Source: Prevotella sp. (lineage in GTDB: Bacteria; Bacteroidota; Bacteroidia; Bacteroidales; Bacteroidaceae). Taken from it: DNA of 64,000 nt. A model generated the notes under the pieces. It was not told the DNA's origin. It made no database searches and saw only the letters and a program-made list of their open reading frames with translations. This document shows, in pieces, positions 35,870 to 44,938 of the stretch. The stretch spans positions 1 to 64,000 of the forward strand of contig JAFVGI010000006.1 in the NCBI GenBank assembly GCA_017475005.1, in the 5' to 3' direction. Every line of letters starts with the position of its first letter. Positions within the stretch are counted from its first letter, which is position 1. Both the position numbers and the translations under genes were made by a program.

Positions 35870-36625
35870 TCAGTACTCTATCTTTTCGAGAAACAGAGCA
35901 TTTCCTGGCATCGACTCACCAGCCTGACAACGACTCTTGCCTTCTATGACAGAGCGGAACTGCTCAAGTGACATTCTGTGGCGTCCCACCTCAACAAGGG
36001 TTCCAACAACAGCACGCACCATATTTCGCAGAAAGCGATTGGCCTTGATAACGAACACCCAATCGGCACCATATCCAGAACCTTCAGGAACAGGTTTCCA
36101 CGCAGCCTCAGCAACATCGCAAAGAGTTGTCTTGACATCAGTATGACTCTTGCAGAAACAAGCAAAATCATCATACTGCATCAGCAGGCTGGCAGCCTCA
36201 TTCATAAGGGAAAAATCGAGATCATAGTGGCATAGCCAAGTATAGTGACGATTGAAGGGAGTATGTTTTAGGGAGAGATAGTAGTGATATGTGCGCCATT
36301 TTGCAGAAAAGCGTGCATGCATATCGTCAGCAACCTCTTCGATAGCGCTTACCCTGATATCTGGCGGAAGCATTCTGTTCAATTTATATGCCAGTTGCGA
36401 GGTATCAAATACTGCCATTCCCTCTTCCGGAACATCAAAATGAGCCACCATATGACTGGCATGAACCCCAGCATCTGTGCGGCCTGCACCCACTATATCA
36501 GTAGGAGTAGACAACAAAGTAGAAAGGCAACGCTCCAGTTCACCTTCTACACTAATGCCGTTAGGCTGTATCTGCCATCCGTGATAGCGCGTTCCGTCAA
36601 AGGACAGATGAATAAAATAACGCAA
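35870..36625 (-). CDS. truA: tRNA pseudouridine synthase A
   Basis: 251 residues. TruA converts uridines 38-40 of the anticodon stem to pseudouridine. GAGRTDAGVHASHMVAHFD carries the catalytic Asp, with FDGTRYHGWQIQPNG at the start and FLRNMVRAVVGTLVEVG in the C-terminal half. Complete. Own promoter 51 nt upstream, past an AATTGATAATT repeat. Confidence 0.97.
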   Translation of the reverse strand: MRYFIHLSFDGTRYHGWQIQPNGISVEGELERCLSTLLSTPTDIVGAGRTDAGVHASHMVAHFDVPEEGMAVFDTSQLAYKLNRMLPPDIRVSAIEEVADDMHARFSAKWRTYHYYLSLKHTPFNRHYTWLCHYDLDFSLMNEAASLLMQYDDFACFCKSHTDVKTTLCDVAEAAWKPVPEGSGYGADWVFVIKANRFLRNMVRAVVGTLVEVGRHRMSLEQFRSVIEGKSRCQAGESMPGNALFLEKIEY

Positions 36626-36668
36626 TTTTTATAATTGATAATTAAAAATTGATAATTGAAAATTGGAA
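36626..36668. repeat. Simple repeat, AATTGATAATTAAAAATTG words
   Basis: AATTGATAATT/AAAATTGATAATTGAAAATTGG words in the leader of truA, same family as at 2.3 kb and 42.66 kb. Confidence 0.75.
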
Positions 36669-36675
36669 TTCTTGG

Positions 36676-36684
36676 GCAAAGGTA
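36676..36684 (-). promoter_or_regulatory. -7 promoter element (TACCTTTGC)
   Basis: Perfect minus-strand match upstream of truA. Confidence 0.7.
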
Positions 36685-36716
36685 CAAAAAAATTTGTATA
36701 TAAGGAATTTTTTTCG

Positions 36717-36725
36717 TAAATTTGC
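36717..36725 (+). promoter_or_regulatory. -7 promoter element (TAAATTTGC)
   Basis: Perfect plus-strand match, divergent to the truA promoter, giving pheT a leader of about 80 nt. Confidence 0.7.
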
Positions 36726-36809
36726 ACCGCATTTTTCATTCATGCGCTCACGCGCAAGGGGGAAGAACAGTAGATTTGAAAAAATAATAAACACAACAAA
36801 TATAGAGAC

Positions 36810-39284
36810 ATGAACATTTCATACAAATGGCTGAAAGAGTATGTTGACTTCGACCTTACACCCGAAGAGGTGTGTGCTGCACTTACCAGCACAGGTCTTG
36901 AGGTAGATGCGTTGGAAGAAGTACAAACTATCAAAGGCGGCCTTAAAGGATTGTATATAGGACAGGTCCTCACTTGTGAGCCTCATCCTGACAGTGACCA
37001 CATGCACGTTTGCAGCGTTGATTTAGGTAGAGAAGAACCATCACAGATAGTATGTGGTGCTCCCAATGTGGCAGCAGGACAGAAGGTGATTGTTGCCGAC
37101 CTGGGTTGCGTGCTGTATGATGGCGACAAAGAGTTTAAGATTAAGAAATCAAAACTGCGTGGCGTAGAGTCAAACGGCATGATATGTGCTGAAGACGAGA
37201 TTGGTATCGGCACCAGCCACGATGGCATCATCGTATTGCCTGAAGATGCTAAGGTAGGCACACCAGCAGCAGAATACTACAACCTTGAAAGCGATTGGCT
37301 CATAGAGGTTGACATTACTGCCAACAGGGCTGATGGTTTGAGCCATTACGGAGTAGCACGCGATTTGTATGCTTGGCTTTGCTCTAATGGTTACAAGACA
37401 TCTATCCATAAGCCATCTGACGCTGACTTCAAGGTAGATAATCACGACCTCACCATAGATGTTGAGATACAAAATACTGAGGCTTGCCGCAGATATGCTT
37501 GCGTCAGTCTTACTAACTGCGAAGTTAAGGAATCACCAGAATGGCTGAAGAACAAGCTGAATATCATCGGCCTCCGTCCTATCAATAATATCGTTGACAT
37601 CACCAACTATATCATGATGGCATATGGACAGCCTCTGCACTGCTTTGATGCTGATATGGTGACAGGTCATAAGATTATAGTAAAGGACCAGAATGCCGGA
37701 AAGAAATTCATCACCCTCGATGGAGAGGAGCACATACTTGGTGAACACGACCTTGCTATCTGTAACGCAGAGGAGCCAATGTGTATCGCAGGTGTCTTTG
37801 GCGGTAAGGGTTCCGGCACTTACGAGACAACAAAGAATGTAGTACTGGAGGCAGCATACTTCCATCCTACATGGATAAGAAAATCTGCTCGCAGACACGG
37901 CCTTAGCACAGATGCTTCTTTCCGCTTCGAGAGAGGCATTGACCCAAATGGCACACTATATGCCCTGAAGCAGGCAGCATTGCTCTGTAAGGAATTGGCA
38001 GGGGCAAAGATTTCAAGCGAGATAGTGGATGAGTATCCTAACAAGATAGAGAATCCTACCATGAGACTGGACTTCTCATACGTTGACAATCTCATCGGCA
38101 AGAAGATAGGTCACGATGTTATCAAGAATATACTGACCTCTCTGGAGATAGAGATAAACAACGAGGATGCTGAGGGTTTGCAGATTACAGTTCCAGCATA
38201 CAGGGTTGACGTACAGAGACCTTGCGACGTTGTAGAAGATATCCTCCGCATATATGGATATAACAACGTTGAGATTCCTACTCAGCTGAAATCCAGTCTC
38301 ACCACAAAGGCTTTCGAAGACCAGAGACACAAGATGCAGAATCTGGTGGCAGAACAGCTCGTAGGCAGCGGCTTCAACGAGATATTGAACAATTCCCTCA
38401 CCAAGGGTGCATACTATAACGAACTGAAGGCATATCCAAAGGAAAATCTTGTTTCTATTGTCAACCCACTTTCCAGCGATCTCAACGTAATGCGTCAAAC
38501 ACTTCTCTTCGGAGGTCTTGAAAGCATCATGAGAAATGCAAACAGAAAGATGCCAAATCTCCGTTTCTTTGAATTCGGTAACTGTTACCAGCACTTTGAA
38601 GATAAGAGAGATGACGAGAATCCTATGAAGGCATACTCAGAGGAGACACATCTGGGACTCTGGATAACAGGTAAGAAGGTAGAAGGCTCTTGGGCACATG
38701 CTAATGAAGACTCTTCTTTCTATGAGTTGAAGGCACATGTGGAAAATATCCTCAAGCGCATTGGTATGCCAGAGGGAATGCTGGTATGTGAGAAGAGCGA
38801 CAACGACATCTTCTCTGCAGGTCTCACCCTGAAGAACCGTAACGGCAAGGTATTCGTAGAGATGGGTATCGTAAACAGAAAACAGTCAATGAACAAGGCT
38901 CTGAATGTGCTTATCGATGCTCCAGTATATTTCGCAGACATCTATTGGACACAGGTTACCAATGCCGTTAAGAAAGCTGAGGTTCACTTTACAGAGATAC
39001 CAAAGTTCCCTTCTGTTTCACGCGACCTCGCTCTGTTGCTTGATTCTAAGGTAGAGTTTGCACAGGTAGAAAAGATTGCTCGCCAAACAGAAAAGAAACT
39101 GCTGACAAAGGTAGAATTGTTTGACGTTTATGAAGGCAAGAATCTGCCAGAGGGCAAAAAGTCTTATGCTGTTAACTTCGTCTTCACTGATCCAGAGAAG
39201 ACCATGAACGACAGACAGATAGAAGCCATTATGACAAAACTCATTCTGAACCTGAAGAAGGAACTAAATTGCGAACTGAGATAA
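36810..39284 (+). CDS. pheT: Phenylalanine--tRNA ligase beta subunit
   Basis: 824 residues, typical of PheT. It pairs with PheS (not in the window) to charge tRNA-Phe. Domains in order: N-terminal MNISYKWLKEYVDFDL, the tRNA-binding EMAP-like domain (YIGQVLTCEPHPDSDHMHVC), B3/B4 editing domain, B5, the catalytic-like core and a C-terminal ferredoxin-fold anticodon domain (PKFPSVSRDLALLLD). Complete. pheS is not adjacent, which is usual in Bacteroidota. Confidence 0.97.
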   Translation: MNISYKWLKEYVDFDLTPEEVCAALTSTGLEVDALEEVQTIKGGLKGLYIGQVLTCEPHPDSDHMHVCSVDLGREEPSQIVCGAPNVAAGQKVIVADLGCVLYDGDKEFKIKKSKLRGVESNGMICAEDEIGIGTSHDGIIVLPEDAKVGTPAAEYYNLESDWLIEVDITANRADGLSHYGVARDLYAWLCSNGYKTSIHKPSDADFKVDNHDLTIDVEIQNTEACRRYACVSLTNCEVKESPEWLKNKLNIIGLRPINNIVDITNYIMMAYGQPLHCFDADMVTGHKIIVKDQNAGKKFITLDGEEHILGEHDLAICNAEEPMCIAGVFGGKGSGTYETTKNVVLEAAYFHPTWIRKSARRHGLSTDASFRFERGIDPNGTLYALKQAALLCKELAGAKISSEIVDEYPNKIENPTMRLDFSYVDNLIGKKIGHDVIKNILTSLEIEINNEDAEGLQITVPAYRVDVQRPCDVVEDILRIYGYNNVEIPTQLKSSLTTKAFEDQRHKMQNLVAEQLVGSGFNEILNNSLTKGAYYNELKAYPKENLVSIVNPLSSDLNVMRQTLLFGGLESIMRNANRKMPNLRFFEFGNCYQHFEDKRDDENPMKAYSEETHLGLWITGKKVEGSWAHANEDSSFYELKAHVENILKRIGMPEGMLVCEKSDNDIFSAGLTLKNRNGKVFVEMGIVNRKQSMNKALNVLIDAPVYFADIYWTQVTNAVKKAEVHFTEIPKFPSVSRDLALLLDSKVEFAQVEKIARQTEKKLLTKVELFDVYEGKNLPEGKKSYAVNFVFTDPEKTMNDRQIEAIMTKLILNLKKELNCELR

Positions 39285-39287
39285 AAC

Positions 39288-39330
39288 CTATAAGTCCAAT
39301 AGGACCAATAGGACCAATAAGACCAATAAT
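39288..39330. repeat. Simple repeat, AGTCCAATAGGACCAATA words
   Basis: Four CCAATA(A/G)GA words in the gap between pheT and yebC. Confidence 0.75.
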
Positions 39331-39348
39331 GATAAAAACAATAACAAC

Positions 39349-40086
39349 ATGGGAAGAGCATTTGAATATCGTAAAGCTACAAAGATGAAGCGTTGGGGTC
39401 ATATGGCAAAGACCTTCACACGCTTGGGAAAACAGATTGCCATTGCAGTAAAGGCTGGTGGTCCTGATCCCGACACAAATCCTACACTGCGTTCTATCAT
39501 CGCTACCTGTAAGCGTGAAAACATGCCAAAGGACAACATCGAGCGTGCTATCAAAAACGCTATGGGTAAGGACCAGTCAGAATACAAGGAGGTAACATAC
39601 GAAGGATATGGTCCTCATGGTATTGCAGTGTTCGTTGACACACTGACAGACAACACCACACGTACCGTTGCTGATGTGCGTTCTGTATTCAACAAATTCT
39701 CTGGCAACCTTGGCACAACCGGTTCGCTGAGTTTCCTCTTCGACCATAAGTGTGTCTTTACTTTCAAAAAGAAGGATGATGTCGATATGGACGATTTGAT
39801 TCTGGAACTCATAGACTACAATGTGGATGATGAGTATGACGAGAACTATGACGAGGAGAAGGACGAGACAACAATATCTGTCTATGGCGACCCAAAGTCA
39901 TATGCACAGATTCAGAAGTTCCTAGAGGAGAAAGGGTTTGAGGATATCGGTGGTGAATTCACCTACATCCCAAATGACCTGAAGGACGTTAATGATGAAC
40001 AACGCGCGACCATTGACAAGATGGTAGAGAAACTCGAAGAATTTGATGACGTACAGACAGTATATACTAATATGAAGCCAGAGTGA
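39349..40086 (+). CDS. YebC/PmpR family protein
   Basis: 245 residues, three-domain YebC fold: MGRAFEYRKATKMKRWGHMAKTFTRLGK at the start, KRENMPKDNIERAI, and YEGYGPHGIAVFVD. YebC proteins act as transcription regulators in some bacteria and help ribosomes through proline-rich stretches in others. Its stop overlaps the GTG of the pectinase gene as GTGA, an unexpected coupling of a housekeeping gene to a secreted enzyme. Confidence 0.95.
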   Translation: MGRAFEYRKATKMKRWGHMAKTFTRLGKQIAIAVKAGGPDPDTNPTLRSIIATCKRENMPKDNIERAIKNAMGKDQSEYKEVTYEGYGPHGIAVFVDTLTDNTTRTVADVRSVFNKFSGNLGTTGSLSFLFDHKCVFTFKKKDDVDMDDLILELIDYNVDDEYDENYDEEKDETTISVYGDPKSYAQIQKFLEEKGFEDIGGEFTYIPNDLKDVNDEQRATIDKMVEKLEEFDDVQTVYTNMKPE

Positions 40087-42671
40087 AGACTTTAAGCATA
40101 ATACTACTTAGCATTATCCCATTTCTTAGCAGCAATGCTAAGGGGTGGGATAATGTACTTTATAAGCAGATAGAGAGCAACATTGTTGCCCCAACATTTG
40201 CCGACAAGAGTTATAGAGTTACGAAATACGGTGCCTCCCCCAAGGCATCAGCAAAAGTCAATCAGCAGGCCATCAACAAAGCTATTTCAGCCTGCTCAAA
40301 GGCTGGAGGCGGAAAGGTAATTATCCCAGAAGGCACATACCTCACTGGTGCCATCCGTATGCAGTCGAACGTAAACTTGGTAATTGAGGTAGGCGCTACC
40401 CTACTCTTTGCTTATGAGCCAGTTCTCTATCCTCTCGTCAAGACACGTTGGGAAGGGCTCGACATCATGAACTATTCTCCTTGCATCTATGCCTATCAGG
40501 CAGAGAATATTGCAATCTCTGGCGCAGGAACCATCGACGGCAATGGTAGCTTAGAGACGTGGTGGCCTTGGTGCGGAGCAACAAAATTCGGATATGTGGA
40601 AGGTCAGACAATAGAGAGTCAAAAGATGCCTTTCAAGCCAGGTGGCGATACCAATAGAAACACCTTGCTGAAGATGGCCGACAATGGTGTACCAACAGAA
40701 CATCGCCTCTTTGGTATGGGACACGGAATGCGTCCGCAGCTGGTGTGTTTCTATGAATGCCAGAACATCCTCATCGAGGGCGTCACAATGTTGCGCTCAC
40801 CATTCTGGGTTATCCATCCTGTTCTCTCAAAGAATATCACCGTCCGCAACTGTAAGATTATCAATAATGGCCCTAATGGCGACGGTTGCGACCCAGAGTC
40901 ATGCGAGAACGTATTGATAGAAAATACCATCTTCCATACTGGTGACGATTGTATAGCCATCAAGTCTGGACGTAATGCTGACGGCAGACGCAACGGAATA
41001 CCTTCGCAGAATATCATCATCCGTGGATGTACTATGGAAGACGGACACGGGGGAGTTGTGGTGGGATCTGAGATTTCTGCAGGAGTGAAGAATGTCTTTG
41101 CAGAAGATTGTAAAATGGACTCCCCTAACCTCGATCGCGTGCTTCGCATAAAGACTAATACCTGTCGCGGAGGCATTACTGAAAGCATCTATATGCGAAA
41201 TGTCGAGGTGGGACAATGCCGCGAGGCTGTTCTCCGCATCAATCTTGTTTATGAACCGAAGGAGATTGCTGAACGTGGACACATCCCAACAGTAAGGAAT
41301 GTATATATGGAGAATGTCACATGTCAGAAGTCTAAATACGGCATATTGCTCAATGGCCTTGAGGATGCTGACCAGATATACAACATCAACGTAAAGAACT
41401 GCACCTTCAATGGTGTCACTGACGAGAAGGTACGCAGGACAGGAAAGTCGCACGATATATTCTTTGAGAATCTTGTCATCAACGGTGAACAAGTTCTTGC
41501 TGAGCTACCTTTCAACGGACATTATTCCGAATGGATGACTTATAGCGAGATGCAACGCAATCCTAACCCTATATACCTCGACTTCACAGATCCTTCAAAA
41601 CGCCCCAAAGGAAAGTGGTCTTATGTAATGGGAATAGAACTGGAGAGTATGCTTGACACTTGGCTAGCATACCGTAACGATGCTGTGAAGGAATATGTAT
41701 GCAGCTATGCAAAGCAGATGATTGATGCAGAGGGAAATACTGTAGGATACAAATATGAAGACTTCAATCTCGACAACATCCGCACATCCCATTTCATATA
41801 TCGCCTTAACAAACTCTTCCCACAGCCAGGTCTTGACAAAGCCATACAGACTTATTACAAACAATTGGAGAACCAGCCACGCACGAAGGAAGGTGTATGG
41901 TGGCATAAGAAGATATACCACGACCAGGTTTGGCTCGACGGCATCTTTATGGGACTACCTTTCTATGTTTTGGCAGCAGAAGACTTGAAGGGCAAGAAGG
42001 CATCAAAATATTACAACGATGCTGTCAAGCAGATTAGCAGCACCTTCACTCGAACCTATGACCCAGCAACTGGCTTATGGAAGCATGCTTGGGACGAGAA
42101 GCATAACATGTTCTGGGCAAACAAAGAGACTGGTCTCAGCCAGCACTCTTGGGCAAGAGCTATGGGATGGTTCGTGATGGCTATGACAGAGGTACTCGAC
42201 GGAATGCCTGAAAATTACGAGAGGCGTAACGAGGTAAAAACGATGTTGCAGCAGGCTATGGATGCCGTATATAAGTATCAGGACAAGGAAAGTGGTGCTT
42301 GGTATGATGTCCTCGACGTGAAAGACCCACGCAACTATCTTGAATCAACGGCATCAGCTATGTTTACATACGTCATGCTGAAGGGAGCCCGTCTGGGGTA
42401 TCTTGACGAATCATATCGCGAGAAAGGCAAGAAGGCTTACGAAGCCCTGCTGAAGAACTTCATCAGAATTGATACACCCACACCGTCTGCAGGCATCCCA
42501 ACCATCAGCCTCACGAGATGTTGTTCTGTCAGCGGCTTAGGACCGGAAAGCAGTCCGAAACGTGACGGATCCTTCGAATACTATATGTCTGAGCCCATTC
42601 GCGACAACGATGCAAAAGGCATAGGACCATTCATATGGGCATCACTGGAAATGGAGGCAATTGATAATTGA
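40083..42671 (+). CDS. Secreted pectin-degrading fusion, GH28 plus GH105
   Basis: 862 residues starting at GTG 40083. Signal peptide ends SSNAK (about residue 20). Residues about 45-450 are a GH28 polygalacturonase beta-helix with NGDGCDPESC, HTGDDCIAIKSG (catalytic Asp pair), GHGGVVVGSE and LRIKTN. Residues about 530-862 are GH105, an unsaturated galacturonyl hydrolase barrel, with HDQVWLDGIFMG, WARAMGWFVMAM and GAWYDVLDV. The first half would cut galacturonan or rhamnogalacturonan, the second remove unsaturated uronic acid ends. Both active sites look intact. Fusions of these families occur in gut Bacteroidota. Confidence 0.93.
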   Translation: MKTLSIILLSIIPFLSSNAKGWDNVLYKQIESNIVAPTFADKSYRVTKYGASPKASAKVNQQAINKAISACSKAGGGKVIIPEGTYLTGAIRMQSNVNLVIEVGATLLFAYEPVLYPLVKTRWEGLDIMNYSPCIYAYQAENIAISGAGTIDGNGSLETWWPWCGATKFGYVEGQTIESQKMPFKPGGDTNRNTLLKMADNGVPTEHRLFGMGHGMRPQLVCFYECQNILIEGVTMLRSPFWVIHPVLSKNITVRNCKIINNGPNGDGCDPESCENVLIENTIFHTGDDCIAIKSGRNADGRRNGIPSQNIIIRGCTMEDGHGGVVVGSEISAGVKNVFAEDCKMDSPNLDRVLRIKTNTCRGGITESIYMRNVEVGQCREAVLRINLVYEPKEIAERGHIPTVRNVYMENVTCQKSKYGILLNGLEDADQIYNINVKNCTFNGVTDEKVRRTGKSHDIFFENLVINGEQVLAELPFNGHYSEWMTYSEMQRNPNPIYLDFTDPSKRPKGKWSYVMGIELESMLDTWLAYRNDAVKEYVCSYAKQMIDAEGNTVGYKYEDFNLDNIRTSHFIYRLNKLFPQPGLDKAIQTYYKQLENQPRTKEGVWWHKKIYHDQVWLDGIFMGLPFYVLAAEDLKGKKASKYYNDAVKQISSTFTRTYDPATGLWKHAWDEKHNMFWANKETGLSQHSWARAMGWFVMAMTEVLDGMPENYERRNEVKTMLQQAMDAVYKYQDKESGAWYDVLDVKDPRNYLESTASAMFTYVMLKGARLGYLDESYREKGKKAYEALLKNFIRIDTPTPSAGIPTISLTRCCSVSGLGPESSPKRDGSFEYYMSEPIRDNDAKGIGPFIWASLEMEAIDN

Positions 42672-42695
42672 TAGTTGACAATTGACAATGCATAA
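42656..42695. repeat. Simple repeat, ATTGATAATTGATAGTTGACA words
   Basis: Covers the end of the pectinase gene and the start of the protease gene: it encodes the last residues of the first and precedes the ATG of the second. Confidence 0.75.
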
Positions 42696-44502
42696 TTCTT
42701 CGACTAGCGAAGCGGCAAAGCCGATTACAAGATTCATAATACTCTTTTTATTCACTTTGATGTCTATAAGCATCAATGCATCAAAGGCTGTACGTTTTTT
42801 CAGAGATATAACCCTGAAAGACGGACGCATAGTATCTGCAACATTGGTGGGAGACGAAAACCTGCATTTCTATAAGACACAGAACGGGGAGATTGTTCTC
42901 TACAACTCCGACGGTGACTACTACCATTATGCTTCCAAGGAGCAGATAGACAGCATCAATGCTATTGCAAACCAACTACAGCAACAGGCAAGTGAGAATA
43001 GCGCAAGGATGATGAGGTCGTCAATAACTGTAACCGGCACTACCACCAACGGACGACTTTCCGGCTATCGTCTCTTCCCAAGCAAGGGCGACCAAAAGGT
43101 ATTGGTACTGATGGTTGAGTTCTCAGACGTTTCGTTTAATTTTGGACAAGATGATTTTGAGAAATTCCTCAATAGCGAGGAGATGACTACTGATGTAGCT
43201 GAAAATGGTTTTGTCGTAAGAAGTCAAAGCTCTGTAGCAGGATATTTCAGAGCCTGCAGCGGTGGACAATTATCTCTTCAGTTCGACATCTACGGCACCT
43301 TCAAGGTCAATAATACCGCAAAGTACTATTCCTCACGTGAAGATACATTTATCAAGGATGCCTGTGCAGCCGCCGACAACGTTGTCAACTTTGCAGACTA
43401 CGACCAGGACGGCGACGGATATGTTGACCTCGTATATATCATCTATGCAGGATATGGAGCAAACTGGGTGGGGAAAGGAAATGCTATCTGGCCGAAAGTA
43501 AAATACAGAAGTGGAACGCCTTTCTGTACCGTTGATGGTAAGAACGTCCACAGGGCGGGCATGAGCAATGAGTTAAATTTCTATCCAACCGTCAACGAAG
43601 ATTATAAAATAAATCCCCCAATAGAATTGCCAAAATTAGCAGGCATCGGAGTCTTCGCCCATGAATTCTGTCATGCTATGGGTATTACGGACTTTTATGC
43701 CACAAGTGATTACGACATAACCTGGGGAGATGCTAATTACGACAACCAAAGTATGGAAGAGTGGTCGCTGATGGACGGCGGTGAGAATCGCTGCAATGGT
43801 TGTCTCCCAACCCCTCTCAATGCCTTCGAGCGCTACCTCTTCGGATGGATTGATGACATACAGGAACTCACAGAGCCCGAGAAAGTAACCCTCACTCCAC
43901 TCAAAAATGGCGGTCAGGCATACAAGATACGCGGCAACAACGACAACGAATACTGGATACTCGAAGCCATTCCTTCCGACAATTATTGGTACATGGGATT
44001 TAAGAAAAACACAGGTACCGGAATGGTTGTCACACACATTAATACCGCCATTGAGAATTTCAGCCTTGGGCCCATGCCAAACAGTAAAAAGGGCAATCCA
44101 GGCATAACGGTAGTACCAGCCGACGGAAGGCTGATAGGATACTTCGATTATTCTGTATCAGCAGAGGAATATTATGAAAACCTTCTCGGCGACCCTTTCC
44201 CTGGTACACAAGGTGTAACCAAACTGACAGACTACTGGTCTAAGGACGGCACCATCGACAAACCCATATATAACATCAAGCAGAACAGCGACTACTCAGT
44301 AGGTTTCAATTTCATGTACCTTCGTGGTGATGCCAATGGCGACGGCAAGATAGGCATGTCCGACGTGATGTATATTGTAAACTACACCCTTGGCAACCAA
44401 GCCGAAGACTTCAACGCCCTTGCCGCCGACGCCAACGAGGACGGCATAGTAAACATTGACGACGCCATGACCGTCGCCAACTATATCCTTAACGGGAAAT
44501 AA
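42688..44502 (+). CDS. Secreted M6 family metalloprotease with dockerin-like C-terminus
   Basis: 604 residues from the ATG at 42688 (a TTG two codons earlier is also open). The N-terminal hydrophobic stretch (about 16-31) is a signal peptide. The zinc motif is HEFCH (325-329), followed by GITDFY, as in immune-inhibitor-A-like M6 proteases. The C-terminal 60 residues hold two Ca-binding dockerin-type repeats (RGDANGDGKIGMSDVMYIVN and ADANEDGIVNIDDAMTVANY). In Prevotella such tails occur without a cellulosome. The first dozen residues (HNSSTSEAAKP) are low-complexity and may be spurious. Confidence 0.9.
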   Translation: MHNSSTSEAAKPITRFIILFLFTLMSISINASKAVRFFRDITLKDGRIVSATLVGDENLHFYKTQNGEIVLYNSDGDYYHYASKEQIDSINAIANQLQQQASENSARMMRSSITVTGTTTNGRLSGYRLFPSKGDQKVLVLMVEFSDVSFNFGQDDFEKFLNSEEMTTDVAENGFVVRSQSSVAGYFRACSGGQLSLQFDIYGTFKVNNTAKYYSSREDTFIKDACAAADNVVNFADYDQDGDGYVDLVYIIYAGYGANWVGKGNAIWPKVKYRSGTPFCTVDGKNVHRAGMSNELNFYPTVNEDYKINPPIELPKLAGIGVFAHEFCHAMGITDFYATSDYDITWGDANYDNQSMEEWSLMDGGENRCNGCLPTPLNAFERYLFGWIDDIQELTEPEKVTLTPLKNGGQAYKIRGNNDNEYWILEAIPSDNYWYMGFKKNTGTGMVVTHINTAIENFSLGPMPNSKKGNPGITVVPADGRLIGYFDYSVSAEEYYENLLGDPFPGTQGVTKLTDYWSKDGTIDKPIYNIKQNSDYSVGFNFMYLRGDANGDGKIGMSDVMYIVNYTLGNQAEDFNALAADANEDGIVNIDDAMTVANYILNGK

Positions 44503-44579
44503 AGGGGCAAAAGTCAAAGGTCCGCTCGGCCCAACGGGACGCTTTTACAAAGCGAATCGACTAAAAGAACGGTTAAAAT

Positions 44580-44615
44580 AATGGCGCAGATGCAATCAAG
44601 CATTCTGCGCCATTT
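44580..44615 (+). terminator. Rho-independent terminator after the M6 protease
   Basis: ATGGCGCAGA (44581-44590) pairs with TCTGCGCCAT (44604-44613), followed by TTTT. Confidence 0.85.
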
Positions 44616-44640
44616 TAAATGTTAGGCATATTACCCGATT

Positions 44641-44728
44641 TTCGTAAATCAGTTACTTTACTTTCGAAAACCAGTTAGTTTTCATTCGTAAACCAGTTAG
44701 TTTAGATTTCTCGCCCTATTGGTTTACG
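44641..44728. repeat. Three 22-bp direct repeats plus one inverted copy
   Basis: Units starting TTCGTAAATCAGTTA (44641), TTCGAAAACCAGTTA (44663) and TTCGTAAACCAGTTA (44685) are each 22 bp; an inverted GGTTTACGAG at 44719-44728 can pair with the third. The gene-free stretch 44503-44938 contains this array, two terminators and nothing else I can name. Confidence 0.75.
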
Positions 44729-44848
44729 AGTGCAAAACTATTATTCCATATAACTATGAATAATGTTTTATAAAATTGGCGCGCACCGATTAGTCAACTT
44801 ATCGTGGGCGGTTTGCATCTTACGCCTGCAAAGGAACTACTTCCATAC

Positions 44849-44872
44849 AAAAAAGGGAGCCCGAAGGCTCCC
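44849..44872 (-). terminator. Terminator of the dockerin-like gene
   Basis: GGGAGCC (44855-44861) and GGCTCCC (44866-44872) around CGAA; read on the minus strand the stem is followed by TTTTTT. Confidence 0.88.
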
Positions 44873-44938
44873 GATTATCTTTTAGTTCATCTGACGAGGA
44901 ACTTGTCCTTTATTAGATATTAAAAAAGAGTCGTTGCA

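Noticed and set aside
44760..44850. Possible small RNA between the array and the terminator
   Set aside because: No clear promoter or conserved structure seen; the hairpin is explained as the terminator of the minus-strand gene.
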